Origin: Schizochytrium sp. TIO01
Taxonomy: Eukaryota > Sar > Bigyra > Thraustochytrida > Thraustochytriidae
Assembly: GCA_004764695.1 (NCBI GenBank)
Contig: SMSO01000006.1
Location: forward strand, 1,716,859 to 1,780,858
DNA length: 64,000 nt
Reading direction: 5' to 3'
Below the pieces are notes generated by a model. It made no database searches. It had not been told where the DNA came from and saw nothing but the letters and a program-made list of their open reading frames with translations. The position numbers and the translations under genes were made by a program. Shown here one piece after another: positions 40,688 to 52,009 of the stretch; position 1 is the first letter of the stretch; the number at the start of each line of letters is the position of its first letter.

Positions 40688-42640
40688 TTAATCTGAGCGT
40701 GCAATACGTAAGAGAAACATGTACGCCATCGAAGCAAACGCAATAGCAAGAAGTAGCATTGCAAAAAGAGCAGTTCCACGGCTATCAATATCAATCCCTC
40801 GTCTTTGTAAAATCTCGTCACCAGTAACTGTATCCCCAGGGTACGTAACGTTGTGAAAGATGAGACCATGTAGCTCTGTAATGGCGAGCGACTCATAGCC
40901 ATATTTGAAGAACGAAAGATGCTGGAGCCAACGCATGGCGGGATGGAGAGTTGACAATTGAACAAGCATACCACCGTAAATCATCGATACCACAAAGGCC
41001 ACACTAATGGCAAGATTGGCAATAACAAATACACCAATGGCAGCTGACATCATGTAACACAGAGTTCCTGCGCAGATTGACTCTACAATGACCGTGGCAA
41101 GGAACCAGCAAAAGTTAGAAGCATGGGGTTGGAAACCCATCATGGGGTAAACGATAGAGGAAAAGGCTACCATGGGTATGACACGCATTGGAATGAGGTC
41201 ACACAAAAGTAAGCTCGCGAAATACGGAAGTGGATGGTAATAGCGGTTGTGTTTTTGATGAATGTAAAGAGCGCGCTCTTTGAGAAAGAGTTCGATGGCA
41301 CTCAAATTGCCGAATACAAGACTCATGATGAGGAAGAAAAACGCACCTAGACGATTCTCCAAACCAGTCCCATCAAGGGGCAGACGATGGTAAATCATAC
41401 CAGTAAGAATTCCAAAAAAACTCATGACAACAAGTTGCATAAGAACAACAACAGGAAGACGCGAGAGAATAATCAAGTTCTTCCGCGAGAGAATGCAGAA
41501 TTGCGCCCATAAAGAAGGACGGTAATCCTCATGACGACCTATAGCATAAGTTTCGCGAGTACGCGGCGAAGCGTTGGCGAGGGAGTCCACGTGACTCAAA
41601 ATAGCCAAGTGCACCGGGTCGCGCTGCCAGGCAAGGAGTAGCCACGTCCGCACATCATGGTCCGGGATGAGTCCCTCATCGCCTGACTCGTCAATTAATG
41701 CTGGGTGCGAGCGCGCGGATGGAAGTTGCTGCCCAAGATGAGCATGTGTATTGCGCGGGACCAGGCCGCCGAGAACATCCAGCATGAAGTCGGCGGGGTT
41801 ATTAAAATTCTCACAGTGAAAGCCAAGCGAAGCAAAGTCGTCTACAATTCGACGTGCTTCGCCCTGGTGTACGATATGTCCATCATCTAGTAACATGATA
41901 TGGTCGAGCATGCGAAAAACAGAAAATCGTGGCTGATGGATTGCCATGAGAATGGTACAGCCAACACGAGAGAGGGCCTGAAGCTGCGCCACCACCGCTA
42001 CTGTTGTAGTGCTATCTAGACCCGAAGTTGGTTCATCAAGGCAGAGAACTGGGGGGCGCACCACAAGCTCTGTTGCAATACTTGTGCGCTTTTTCTCTCC
42101 GCCAGAAAGGCCACGTCTGAACTCGTCTCCAACAAGTGTATCTGCGCAAGGTTCGAGGCCTAATGCGTCGATGACGCCTTGCACGAGATCTAGTTTCTCA
42201 CGTCGCGAGCACGAAGGTGGTAAGCGAAGATCTGCAGAAAGCATGATGTTCTCGCGGCAGGTCAGGTTGCCAAGTAGGTGGTCGTCTTGCGAAACGTAGC
42301 CTGCCATGTCACGGAACTCTTCGGACTGTGGAATTCCATCGACGAAGATAGATCCTGAGACGTTTGACGGTAATTTGCGCATAGCAAGTACGTCAATAAG
42401 AGAGGATTTCCCGCTTCCCGTTGGTCCAAAGAGAGTGTTCACCTTGCCACGATGCACCCGTCCGCTCAAGCCGTGCAAGATCTCCTTACGTTGCTGGTTA
42501 CCACCAAGCCAGCTACCAACAGGGACCGAGTACTTGACATCCTTGAATGCAATTTCTGCGCCTTGGACTCTTAAAATATAGTCGTCGCCAATGTTAGCCT
42601 CTTCGTCGTCATCCTCTGTGTTGAGCAGTGCGGTTCGCAT
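40688..42640 (-). CDS. ABCG-family half transporter
   Basis: 650 residues, NBD-then-TMD order as in ABCG/White proteins. Walker A GPTGSGKSS (residues 72-80), Q-loop GYVSQDD, signature LSGGEKKR (178-185), Walker B VLCLDEPTSGLDS (198-210) and switch His in AIHQPR are all intact, so it should hydrolyse ATP. The G-family NPADFMLDVLGG segment follows the NBD. The TMD (about residues 385-645) has six hydrophobic helices, including LVVMSFFGILTGMIYHRL and the C-terminal helix ending YMFLLRIARSD. As a half transporter it needs a homo- or heterodimer partner. Substrates in the family include sterols, lipids and pigments; none can be named here. ATG 42640; no introns. About 1.4 kb from the divergent SUV3 gene. 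Confidence 0.93.
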   Translation of the reverse strand: MRTALLNTEDDDEEANIGDDYILRVQGAEIAFKDVKYSVPVGSWLGGNQQRKEILHGLSGRVHRGKVNTLFGPTGSGKSSLIDVLAMRKLPSNVSGSIFVDGIPQSEEFRDMAGYVSQDDHLLGNLTCRENIMLSADLRLPPSCSRREKLDLVQGVIDALGLEPCADTLVGDEFRRGLSGGEKKRTSIATELVVRPPVLCLDEPTSGLDSTTTVAVVAQLQALSRVGCTILMAIHQPRFSVFRMLDHIMLLDDGHIVHQGEARRIVDDFASLGFHCENFNNPADFMLDVLGGLVPRNTHAHLGQQLPSARSHPALIDESGDEGLIPDHDVRTWLLLAWQRDPVHLAILSHVDSLANASPRTRETYAIGRHEDYRPSLWAQFCILSRKNLIILSRLPVVVLMQLVVMSFFGILTGMIYHRLPLDGTGLENRLGAFFFLIMSLVFGNLSAIELFLKERALYIHQKHNRYYHPLPYFASLLLCDLIPMRVIPMVAFSSIVYPMMGFQPHASNFCWFLATVIVESICAGTLCYMMSAAIGVFVIANLAISVAFVVSMIYGGMLVQLSTLHPAMRWLQHLSFFKYGYESLAITELHGLIFHNVTYPGDTVTGDEILQRRGIDIDSRGTALFAMLLLAIAFASMAYMFLLRIARSD

Positions 42641-44085
42641 TTTCTCTTATAGTCCACGCGCTCGAGACGAAGGCGAGCAAGCTGACCAATTACTCGGTGA
42701 GACTTCCCTTGTCTACTACTGCTGTCCCGTTTTTGTTCAAACACAGGCTTCAGAGAGCGTGGTTTGGTTGCCACACCACTACTGTCCAGAAGAACAGCTG
42801 TTTGTGCGCGTGGTGAGATAGTTTTAACTGCAAACGGTCTCTGACTGATTCTCTTCCTCGAGCTCTTGGGGAGCTTTTCTTCTCCAAGTGCTCGCACGAG
42901 CTTCTTCGATTCGCACGCCTTTTTTTCTTTTTTCTTTTTATTTTTTCCTCTCCTAGAAATTGTATAATTTGGAGTGAGCGTGGTATTAGTAACTACATAG
43001 TGCTTTTAATTTTATTTATTTTCAAGTTATTTATTTATTAAAATATATTTTTCTGAGCAAAAAAAGTTTTCTTCCTTTTCTGCTTGCTAAGGTAGTAGGA
43101 GTCTACCAACCTGCCGCTAGGACCTCCACTGCAAAAAAAAAAGAAGCAGCGAAAAACAACAAAGTTGTTGCCCTAGCTAGGAAGTTGCCTGAAACCATTT
43201 GCATGTCTTGTCCTTGAAGAATATATTTTCGCGCTCACTAATCAGAGGTAATGAGTGTAAATGTTTTAGCTTCCCTAAATCCTCAGACCAAAAGCAGCCA
43301 CTTGTGATCATCATCATTTGCATCTTAGGTCCTAGTTTTCTCATGATATGATGGAAAATACATATATATCTTTTTCTTTTAAAGCATTTTGTTTTCTTGA
43401 CTATGATTAGTATTTTGAAAGTGACGAAGAATATGCCACCCAATAACTTTCAAGCTGACGCCAACTCTTCCCTATTAACATGAAAGTCTTTTGGTCTCAT
43501 ACAACTAGCTACTGCTGCACACCTGTTTGTAGCACCGCAGGCTGGAAATGTAGAATCAACAATGACACTAGACACCATAGATGTTCTCACGCGCCCCAAA
43601 AGGCTAAATTTCATGTCCGCACTGTGTTTCGCGAATGTAATAATATGAACAATTATGTAATGATGCTAGCCATGTATGAGCAGAATTGTAGCGTCCAAAG
43701 CTGTTTTTATTCAGCTTTGATTAATGGAATGCAGCATGGTGCATGTCAGCGTGAGCGGCGTTTTCTCTTCGTGTGTTTGCCTTCACCGTCCATGTTATCA
43801 AGCCTTGAATGATTTGCCCACGGAGCTGCAAACATGTTGGTCTTTCCAAACTTTCGAAGTTTTGATTTTCAAGTGACAGTCTTATGCGTTTATCGTAGAT
43901 GGTGTTAGACGAGGCTGCTAGTGTTGCTAAGGTAATACGTGTGATGCAGTAGGACCTTAATGATGACTAGTCAATACTTAGTTGAACAATGGGTTTTCAT
44001 TCTTTGCTTCTTCAGAAGCGTGCGGCTGTGAGCAAACGAGCAGACTCCAGCGGCGCGCTCCGCCGCATCCTTGCACTCCACAGCC
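42641..44085. other. Divergent intergenic region
   Basis: 1445 bases between the ABCG and SUV3 start codons. It has a T-rich/AT-rich core (42920-43070) and an A run at 43132-43142. A 110-codon ORF at 43480-43812 (+) is rich in Cys and His but resembles no known family; I do not annotate it as a gene. Promoters for both flanking genes should lie here. Confidence 0.45.
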
Positions 44086-46806
44086 ATGCTGTCGAGCGCG
44101 GGAAAGCTGTGTGGGTGTAAGCTGGGAGCCTCTTCGGTTTCCAGTATCCACTTCTCACCCGTCGTTACCCTTCGACTTTTTCATCAACCCGGAACATCGA
44201 CTCGCGGAGTAAGCTCTGTGCCATGGTCATCACTGGCGCATTCCTTGCCGCGGCGCACTCGTGTGCCGAGCAGGAGTTTAGAGCTTTGGGCACTTGGCTC
44301 CAGGGTACGTGGTGATGTGTTGCGTTATAGTCACGAGATGCGACCTCTGCGGGCTCTGTGCAGCAGTTCTTCTGGGGTTGGGAGCGAGCGGGGTGTTGCG
44401 TCAAGCAACTCTTGGCAGGATGCTTTGCAAATGGACGAGGAGCTGATTCCGGAGCCTGTTCGGCATGAAAACATGTCGAGCCCTGGAGGCGGAAAATCAA
44501 CTTCCTGGACAGCTGCACGGCATGCGGATTTTGTGAAGCCGTCTTTTGATGAAGTGCAGGTTGGAGGCCCGCATCTGTGGTTTAGACAGGCTAGAGCGCT
44601 GCAAAGAAAGATTATTGTGCATGTAGGCCCAACAAATTCAGGGAAAACATATCGGGCAGTTCAGGCACTGAAGAAGGCAAAATCTGGCGTCTACGCATCG
44701 CCACTCCGATTGTTAGCCTGGCAAGTATCTCAGGAGCTGGGATGTTCGCTGATCACCGGCCAGGAGAAGCACGCCGTGGACGGTTCAAGTATCTTGAGTT
44801 GCACAGTAGAGATGACTCCTGTCGATGATATTGTTGATGTGGCGATCATTGACGAGGTTCAACTCATGGGAGATAAAAATCGCGGCTGGGCATTCACGCG
44901 AGCTGTTCTAGGTCTACCAGCACGGGAGGTGCACTTGTGCGGAGAGGAAGGTGCTGTGGACTTGATCCGCAAGATCTGCGAGCTTACCGGTGATGAGCTT
45001 GAGGTAAATTATTACGAGCGGTTGTCTCCGCTTCGCACAGAGGAGGAAGCAATGAAATCCTGGGAGGATGTCCGACCTGGTGATGCTGTCATTACATTTT
45101 CCCGCAAGGATATTCACAGAATCCGAGAGAAAATTGAAAAGATGACCAAGTACAAGTGTGCCATGATATATGGCAGCCTACCTCCCGAAATCCGCAAGGA
45201 GCAAGCAACTGCATTCAATTCACCAAATTCGGCACAGAAAATCCTCATTGCCACTGATGCAGTAGGCATGGGAGTGAACTTTAGTGTGAAGCGGATCGTT
45301 TTCAGTAAAATGGAAAAATTCGATGGCGAAAGCACGCGCCAGCTGACTCTTCGCGAGGTCAAGCAGATCGCTGGCCGCGCAGGTCGTTTTGGTCAGACAG
45401 AGGAGGCTGTTGGTCTTGTAACGGCCATGAAGGACCGTGATCTTGAGCATATCCGTATGGCCCTGCCTCACCCAAATCCACTGATTAAAGAGGCTTACGT
45501 TTTCCCTCCCTCAGATTTTCTGCGCACGCGTTTCCACAATGTTTGTTTGGACCATCTAGAGCCGCTGCGTGATGAAATTATGGAAAGGCTTGAGATTGCT
45601 AACTTTTATGAATTGAAAGAACTTTTGCAAAACGGTCTTGAATACGAAGTTGACAAGCGTATCAAAGAACTCTTGGCAAAAGAGGAGGAAGACGATAGTG
45701 TACCGCAGCGGTCTTTGCATAACTTGCAAAAGCTCGAAGTCAATATGCGCAAAGATGTTACTAGGCTCCTCACGGATGCCAGACGGACAATGCTTCGCCT
45801 TCAGCGTGTTGTTTCTGACAAGGTCGCTGAAGCTTATAATGATGCACTACTGGATGTCATGCGCGAGGTGGACGACAACGGTGCAACGCGTGTGAAACTT
45901 GCACGTGAGCGAAAGGCACTACTCGATAGGATGGATGCTGCTAAGTCAGCACGTGATGCGAATTTCAGCGGAGAGGAATATGAGCGCCTTGTTGCGGATG
46001 CAAGCAGAGCTGAGAAGGCTCTTGAGGAACTTGAATCCAAACTTGAGGGTGACTATTCTGGTGAGTTCATGTATGTGCAGCGCACTGATGAATTTGTCGC
46101 AATTATCAAGGCTTTACGTGGTATCCCTCTTAACGTAGATTACTTGTTACAAGTGGCGAAGGCTCCTGTAAACATGGAATCTGAGGTAATGAGCTCACAC
46201 ATGAAGCAATATGCTCGTAAGACACATTCCAAAAGTATTCGGGAACTGGTGGAGTCATTAGATGATCCCTTTCTGCTTGATTATCTTTCTGTGTTGTATG
46301 AGGTGGAAGATGTGGAGATTGCGGAGGATGTCCACGTCGGTCCACCTCTAATTTTGGACCGTTTGCCGTCCTCAACCGAACCTTCCTTTGAAGGTCTTCG
46401 CCCACGTAACATTGAGGCCTACGGTACCGGAAAGGTCGACATGTATAACTATGAGCAACTCTACAATGCGATTGATTTAAGCCTTTGGCTCGCCCACCGA
46501 TTCGACCATCCACCGAAACACATTCAACGCCTTGGGCAGCTTAAGCACCAGTGCCTTGCCCGTATGCACCGATTTCTGGGTACACCTGGTGAACGTCAGG
46601 AGGAATTTAGTGACGAAGTTTTCATGGTAGATGGATCGCCCATGCGCCTCTCGAAGAAGGAACAGCAGCAGCTTGATAGAGAACTTGCTGCTTCGTTTAA
46701 GGAAAAAGAAAAGAGTAGACGAAAGTCCCCACGAACTCCGCCTCCTGGCAGAAAAAAGACTCAATCTCCGAAACGTCGCAGCAAACCTATTACTCCGGAA
46801 ACCTAG
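44086..46806 (+). CDS. SUV3: SUV3-like mitochondrial RNA helicase
   Basis: ATP-dependent RNA helicase of the mitochondrial degradosome. ATG 44086 gives 906 residues; the N-terminus (LSSAGKLCGCKLGASSVSS..., Arg/Ser-rich with few acidic residues) fits a mitochondrial presequence. The helicase core begins near residue 170: motif I GPTNSGKT (about 181), motif Ia YASPLRLLAWQ, motif II DEVQ (about 256, the SUV3-specific form of DExH), and motif VI QIAGRAGRFG (about 427). The SUV3 C-terminal region includes YVFPPSDFLRTRFHN and IDLSLWLAHRFDH. Two additions: a charged coiled-coil-like insert (about residues 530-660, LARERKALLDRMDAAKSA) and a basic Ser/Pro tail (RRKSPRTPPPGRKK). These explain the length, since human SUPV3L1 is about 786 residues. 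All core motifs are intact, so it is probably active. Confidence 0.93.
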   Translation: MLSSAGKLCGCKLGASSVSSIHFSPVVTLRLFHQPGTSTRGVSSVPWSSLAHSLPRRTRVPSRSLELWALGSRVRGDVLRYSHEMRPLRALCSSSSGVGSERGVASSNSWQDALQMDEELIPEPVRHENMSSPGGGKSTSWTAARHADFVKPSFDEVQVGGPHLWFRQARALQRKIIVHVGPTNSGKTYRAVQALKKAKSGVYASPLRLLAWQVSQELGCSLITGQEKHAVDGSSILSCTVEMTPVDDIVDVAIIDEVQLMGDKNRGWAFTRAVLGLPAREVHLCGEEGAVDLIRKICELTGDELEVNYYERLSPLRTEEEAMKSWEDVRPGDAVITFSRKDIHRIREKIEKMTKYKCAMIYGSLPPEIRKEQATAFNSPNSAQKILIATDAVGMGVNFSVKRIVFSKMEKFDGESTRQLTLREVKQIAGRAGRFGQTEEAVGLVTAMKDRDLEHIRMALPHPNPLIKEAYVFPPSDFLRTRFHNVCLDHLEPLRDEIMERLEIANFYELKELLQNGLEYEVDKRIKELLAKEEEDDSVPQRSLHNLQKLEVNMRKDVTRLLTDARRTMLRLQRVVSDKVAEAYNDALLDVMREVDDNGATRVKLARERKALLDRMDAAKSARDANFSGEEYERLVADASRAEKALEELESKLEGDYSGEFMYVQRTDEFVAIIKALRGIPLNVDYLLQVAKAPVNMESEVMSSHMKQYARKTHSKSIRELVESLDDPFLLDYLSVLYEVEDVEIAEDVHVGPPLILDRLPSSTEPSFEGLRPRNIEAYGTGKVDMYNYEQLYNAIDLSLWLAHRFDHPPKHIQRLGQLKHQCLARMHRFLGTPGERQEEFSDEVFMVDGSPMRLSKKEQQQLDRELAASFKEKEKSRRKSPRTPPPGRKKTQSPKRRSKPITPET

Positions 46807-47401
46807 ATTCGGAGATGATTCAATGCGAGCTCCCTTGGCCTCCAAAAGCACTCTACCTGCTGCTGCTTTGGTTGGCTGCAGAGGAAGCGCCCACCCCAGT
46901 ACTTTAGCAGTACTTTTATGTCTTTCTGAACTACAAGACTCCTCTGAATAGCGTAATTTTGTCATTGTCCCTTATTTGGTCTTTATTATTCTTTCAATTC
47001 CCCCTTTTCTTCGCCTCCTACTATATGTTTTATGTGTGTTTTTGAGGAGACGATTGTTCATTCGCTTTTAGTACTACGTTTTGCATATATATTTTTAGAA
47101 ACGGTGATGTAAATCTTGCCAACAAAGTGAAGTATCCCAACTCAGATTGAGTTTGTTCATCCCTCATGATAGGCATTTCTTGCATGACAAGTTTGATGAT
47201 CTACCAGCGTGTCCACATAAGGCACTATTCTGATTTAATGAGAGCGAAGCTTCACAAGCCGCACAGGTTACACAACATAGTGAACCAGGTTCTTTGGTGA
47301 TGATAAAGCATTCTATTGATGGTAGTATGCAATAAATTAATATTCAACTGAGTTATGCAGAAATTAAAAGTAAAAGATCAAACCCATTTTGTTTTTGTCG
47401 C
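46807..47401. other. Convergent intergenic region
   Basis: 595 bases between the stop codons of SUV3 (+) and the membrane-protein gene (-). No ORF, RNA gene or clear repeat. Confidence 0.5.
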
Positions 47402-49567
47402 TTAGTAACAAAATGGTACGAGAAAGAAACCGCTCAAGATAAAAATCGGGAAAAGAATCTGTAGCCAAAAGGCAATGATCTGCAATATCGAATCAAGAAA
47501 GTGAAAGGGTACACGTAAGTACCAACCTTGGGCGATAACCCGCGACACGTCCTTGATCATTGCTCCACCCGTGAGTACAAGAGCGACGTCCTTGGCGAAG
47601 AAAAAGAAGTCACTATGGGACTGTGTAAAGGTCGTGCCGTGATCCGAGCGTAGAGCGTCTTCGATTTCTTCGGTTGTGGGAACAATTGCCACAAACAGAA
47701 GTTCATCCCAATAACTCCAGGTTCGGTACGCTGTGAACTGATGAAAAATACCTGATTTTTGGCGACGCAAAAGATTGGTAAATTTATCAAACAAGGAGAA
47801 ATTCGTAACGACTTTTTTAAACTGGCGAAACGCCTCACGATTGCCAGTGTGGCGTGCGTACTCTGCACAAAGAAAGAACTGTTGGTCTTCAGGGCTTTTG
47901 TACTTTGGATTACGATCATCCTTACGAGCCTGAGCAAAATTACGAATAGAATGCATTGGGCCGGATTCACTGCCTGAAACTGCACGCGCATAGTCCTCAT
48001 GACGGATATTGTACATTTTACAAAAACTCCGAGGAGATTCCATGACGCGCAACCGTAAGGTACTTTGCATAAGTAACTCGACTGCAGCCGCATGAATCCA
48101 GCGCTGATCAGGATCAAACCACTCTTGGCTCGCGATGGTCTCATCAATACGATGAATGAACTCGGCAGCCAAAGCATTGAGAATAATATCGAGAACTTCA
48201 TCTGTGTTAAAGAGAATAAAGAGCATGACTGCATAGAGAAAGGCAACATAGGCAGTGTTCATGTACCGATCAAGTTTAAAGCCAATTTTCTGAAAAATTG
48301 TATCATCATTTTGTTCCCACACGGTCGTCCGCAATGAGTTTAGACGAGAGTAAGCTGTGCCAGAGTTACCTGCAGTGCGGTAGAACTTCGTCAAACTCTC
48401 AGGAATCACGTTGATAATATAGATGAACATCACCGCTAGATTCATGCATTTACCAAGATTACTTCCATGATTTGTGCAGAACAGTTCCCATGATGCATGA
48501 ACATACCAGTTAGTAAGCGTGAACTCAGCATCAAAACGCTCAGAATTTTCAAGAGCGTTTAATAACAGAATGCAGGGAATAGCAAGCTGAACAAAAAGAC
48601 AACAAATAGCAAAAGCTCCAGCACTACCAAGAACACTCATGTATGTATAGATCGAGAGATCATCGTCGTCAAAGGTCCAGTCATCTTCGTCTTCAACGAT
48701 TGCATCCATGAAGACAAAAGGAGAAAGAAGATGCTCACGGAGCATTTGCTGAACACCTTCCGAATAGGTGTCGTGAAGTTCGCGAAAATCTGAGTTCCGC
48801 TCATCCTCAAGCCACTCTTCGTAAAGGTCGTCAGCAAACTGCACGGAATCAACCTCTGCAAAGTCACGCTCATGATCGACCTGAAATCGAATGAACTTCT
48901 CCAGGCGAAGGACGGCATACTGCTGCCAAACCCAGGGACGAGAGCCGAAAAGATGTTTTAAGCCATCCTCGTTAGCTCGGATGTATTTGCTTGGCAGAAG
49001 CGTGGCTTGTCCAACATTGTAAAAGTACATCCACTCCGGCTCACGATGAGCGTTTCGCGGGTCACTCCAGTCAAAGGAATCGGGCGCTTGACGCACGACG
49101 CGTCGAATCATGGCTAGGTGCCATTTCATATCGTTACCAAGGTATTCTACCCAACTTCCACGTGCCCAAAGCGTTTCAGGTTGATCTACAACACTATCCA
49201 CGAGGTCACGAAGGGTCGCTTTGGTTCGGAGTGGGTAGCCAAGTCGGACCACCTGGCGTGCACGTAGCTTAGCTTCGTAATTTTCGTCACCAGGTTTAAG
49301 GTCGTCATACGCGTCGTTGGCCCACATGGACGTGGAGAACTCTGCAGCAGAGAGAATGCCTCCACCGCCACGGGTCTCCAGCAACACAACTCTGTGTCGC
49401 GATTCATCTTCACCAGCTTCTTCATCTGTGTTGCCAAGCTTGGTGCTGACATCATCTCCGAGGCCGCCATCATCACCAAAGATAGCCCCTCCATCGTCAA
49501 AATCTGTGTTTGACACGCGGCTCTTTCGCCGAGACTTTTTTTCATCTCCCTCATCGTCGGCCCCCAT
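47402..49567 (-). CDS. Unrecognised multi-pass membrane protein (721 aa)
   Basis: ATG 49567 (the in-frame GTG two codons upstream is not needed). Residues 1-70 are acidic and disordered (DDGGAIFGDDGGLGDD). Residues about 75-300 form a soluble domain with conserved-looking Trp/Tyr segments (WARGSWVEYLGNDMKWHLA, EPEWMYFYNVGQ, SRPWVWQQYAVLRLEKF); the first resembles a Tudor/SH3-like 'effective conversion' fold, a weak suggestion. About six hydrophobic helices follow: near 312-335, 376-395 (LAVMFIYIINVIPESL), 445-465 (AFLYAVMLFILF), 620-640, 660 (KDVALVLTGGA) and the C-terminal pair IIAFWLQILFPIFILSGFFLV. The large loop between them is charged. I recognise no named family. A channel or transporter-like role is possible but unsupported. 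Single exon. Confidence 0.8.
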   Translation of the reverse strand: MGADDEGDEKKSRRKSRVSNTDFDDGGAIFGDDGGLGDDVSTKLGNTDEEAGEDESRHRVVLLETRGGGGILSAAEFSTSMWANDAYDDLKPGDENYEAKLRARQVVRLGYPLRTKATLRDLVDSVVDQPETLWARGSWVEYLGNDMKWHLAMIRRVVRQAPDSFDWSDPRNAHREPEWMYFYNVGQATLLPSKYIRANEDGLKHLFGSRPWVWQQYAVLRLEKFIRFQVDHERDFAEVDSVQFADDLYEEWLEDERNSDFRELHDTYSEGVQQMLREHLLSPFVFMDAIVEDEDDWTFDDDDLSIYTYMSVLGSAGAFAICCLFVQLAIPCILLLNALENSERFDAEFTLTNWYVHASWELFCTNHGSNLGKCMNLAVMFIYIINVIPESLTKFYRTAGNSGTAYSRLNSLRTTVWEQNDDTIFQKIGFKLDRYMNTAYVAFLYAVMLFILFNTDEVLDIILNALAAEFIHRIDETIASQEWFDPDQRWIHAAAVELLMQSTLRLRVMESPRSFCKMYNIRHEDYARAVSGSESGPMHSIRNFAQARKDDRNPKYKSPEDQQFFLCAEYARHTGNREAFRQFKKVVTNFSLFDKFTNLLRRQKSGIFHQFTAYRTWSYWDELLFVAIVPTTEEIEDALRSDHGTTFTQSHSDFFFFAKDVALVLTGGAMIKDVSRVIAQGWYLRVPFHFLDSILQIIAFWLQILFPIFILSGFFLVPFCY

Positions 49568-51748
49568 TGTCACAAACCGGAGGCTGTTCTTGCTGTGCTA
49601 AGCTATCGATTGAGAGATTGCTTTGAAGATTTTGATGATGGGCTCTGCGTCCTCTTGAAACCTGCCTAGGTCCTCTGAGCACCTAGCAGATGTTTGTGTG
49701 TCGTTGTTGGCTCCTCCTACTATCAAGCAATTGCGCTGCACGTGCTGAGCGATGCGGTTTTGCAACTTATTCTACCCTCCAAAAATATGAATCCCTCTGT
49801 TAGAAGAAACACCCAGTCAGTACCTTCCTTCGCACAACTGCTGCTCGCGAAGAAGGGGGAACCAGCAGAGTCAATTGCTCAGTAGACGGTCAGCTGGTGC
49901 CGTGAACACCTAGGCGAGAAGACCTAGTATACTAGTTTGCTGCGCCAGCTCCGCCTAGCTTAGTGAGTCCAGCTTGGGAAGATGATCAGGCAACTGAACA
50001 GAGGTAACTTTTGCATTATTTTTTGTATTCGTAAAACCAGGGCCGGAGATAGCACCACATAGGTGAGTCCTGTGATTGTCAGAGTTTTTATTACTACTGC
50101 CTTAGTAGTTTTTGTTTTGGTAAATAGAAAGAGTTTACAGAAAAAGTTGATCATCAAAACTACGATAAGTGTAAGAATTGGGGAATAGTATGGGAGTCTT
50201 ACAGCTATGGAAATAGTAGCAGCTAGTAGCATCTATCCAGTTGGTAGGTACATATCAAGCCTCCAGAAAGTGATGGGGGGTAGGCAGCCAGGGTGTGTAT
50301 GCACCCATCATTTTAAAAATAAAGATTATGAGTGAACATTCGAATTGTTGAGCCAGCACGAGCACAAGTACAACCATGACTGCAAGCTCAAGTATCCAAT
50401 GGCTAACGGAATCAGACGCAGATTTCTTTATAATCGTCCGCAGGTACCCGGAGAACCTTATTGGCTCAAACTACCTAATCAATGGTTTCAGGTTGGAGCT
50501 TGCTTTTGCAAGCTTCTTTCTTTTCTTGAAGTTACTCAGTAGCATAATAGGATTTGAGTGTGCACCGTACACACAGTGCAGCTGGACAAATTGAATGCAC
50601 AGCTGACGCTGAAGTCCAGCGGCTGGACACGTCAATCACCTCATAAGTGGCACCCAGGTCAAGGCAAAGCCTAGGTAGTAGGTTTGTACACTCGGTAAGA
50701 TTGCTGAAAATAACGCTAAGAAATCTAATATATTCTTGACTGGAGTAAAAATTATCTGACTGGTGAGAGTACGAGAATAACGAAAAGTGATAGAATTTGT
50801 AGTACCTAGGAGTATGTAGTTGAAGCTACAACTTGCTTGAAAGGTCAGCACCATTATGGTTTGCCTGCAGCGCGAATGCAGAGGGGGGGGGTGGTAGCTC
50901 TGGACAGCATAGTTGACAAGGGCCCTAATTTAATTTATTGTTTCAATGAGTAAATCATCAACTACTTTCAGCCATAAATCAACTCTAAATACTTTTACTT
51001 AAAACTTTACCTAACTTGAAGGCTTAGGTATGAATTGCCTTTGCGACTCGTGAGAATTGGGCAAGTACATAGTGGTAGTCACCTCGCTTAATTGTGCTGA
51101 TATCCAGGAGGGGATCCTTTAAATTCTAGGATCTTTTATGGAGGTGTGCGTACGCCTTTTTACGAGTATCGGGTTGCTCAGCTCAGCCTCCTACCCTGCT
51201 TTATGCTGTTTCTGTCACGTCAAACACCAGAACGGGGGCAAAGAATTCGCCATCGTTCATAATGATTACCGGCTCAGATTCTTCTCAAATAGAGAAGTTC
51301 ACAAAAGATTTTTGTAGATCGACTCATCTACAGAGTGATGCTATATAAGCGGCTTCCGTTTGGAGGTTGCTCAAAGAGTAAAAGACGCAGTGTTTTTTTT
51401 TGGCTTCATCATACTCCTAGAATTCACTCTCAATTGTCTGAAGCTACTGCTATAAATATGTTTCCAGATTGAATAAAACTTCAAGTCAGAGCAAATACTT
51501 TGACGATTACGACGGCCGCGCGAATTCAAGGGTGCTGGAATTGACAGAAATTCGAAGAGTATTGCAAGAAAAAATATGAATTATCATATGCAGCTCTGCC
51601 GTATCAACTAGGTATGGATCTACAGCAAATCAGAAAGAGGTTCGACACGGTTCCAGCGATCTCTGTGATGAATTTTTCTTGCTCATTAAAATAATATATA
51701 AAGAGGGGTCAGATTGAGGAAGGCCCCTGCACAATTTAGTTTAATAGT

Positions 51749-52009
51749 ATGTTTCATGTAATGAGTATGCTGACGCAACCTGCTGGTAAAGTTAGGCGCA
51801 AAACTATTTGGAATGCTTTAAGTAAGGAGTCCAACGATGTCTTGTTTGCCCTTTCGAAATTGCATACTCGTGTTTGCAATCACCTCAATGAAGATAGAAT
51901 TGGGGCCGTACGGAGTGCCAATGTTGTTGAAAAACACAGACCAATGGCACTCTTTCTGATCAGAGGAGCAACACTTTCACCTCAAGTTGGTTTTAAGCCA
52001 GAGCAGTAA
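51749..52009 (+). CDS. Possible small orphan protein (86 aa)
   Basis: ATG ORF with normal, non-repetitive composition: a basic N-terminus (KVRRKTIWNALSKESND) and a likely helical middle (VLFALSKLHTRVCNHLNE). No membrane segment or domain recognised. Isolated in a gene-poor stretch, so it may be a gene fragment or chance. Confidence 0.2.
   Translation: MFHVMSMLTQPAGKVRRKTIWNALSKESNDVLFALSKLHTRVCNHLNEDRIGAVRSANVVEKHRPMALFLIRGATLSPQVGFKPEQ

Noticed and set aside
43480-43812. 110-codon Cys/His-rich ORF as a zinc-finger protein
   Set aside because: Cys and His spacing fits no zinc-binding pattern and there is no homology; kept only as a remark in the intergenic entry.
47557-48249. 230-codon minus-strand ORF
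   Set aside because: Lies wholly inside the 721-residue membrane-protein gene in another frame on the same strand; composition is frame-shadow-like (Ser/Leu/Cys-rich), with no domain.
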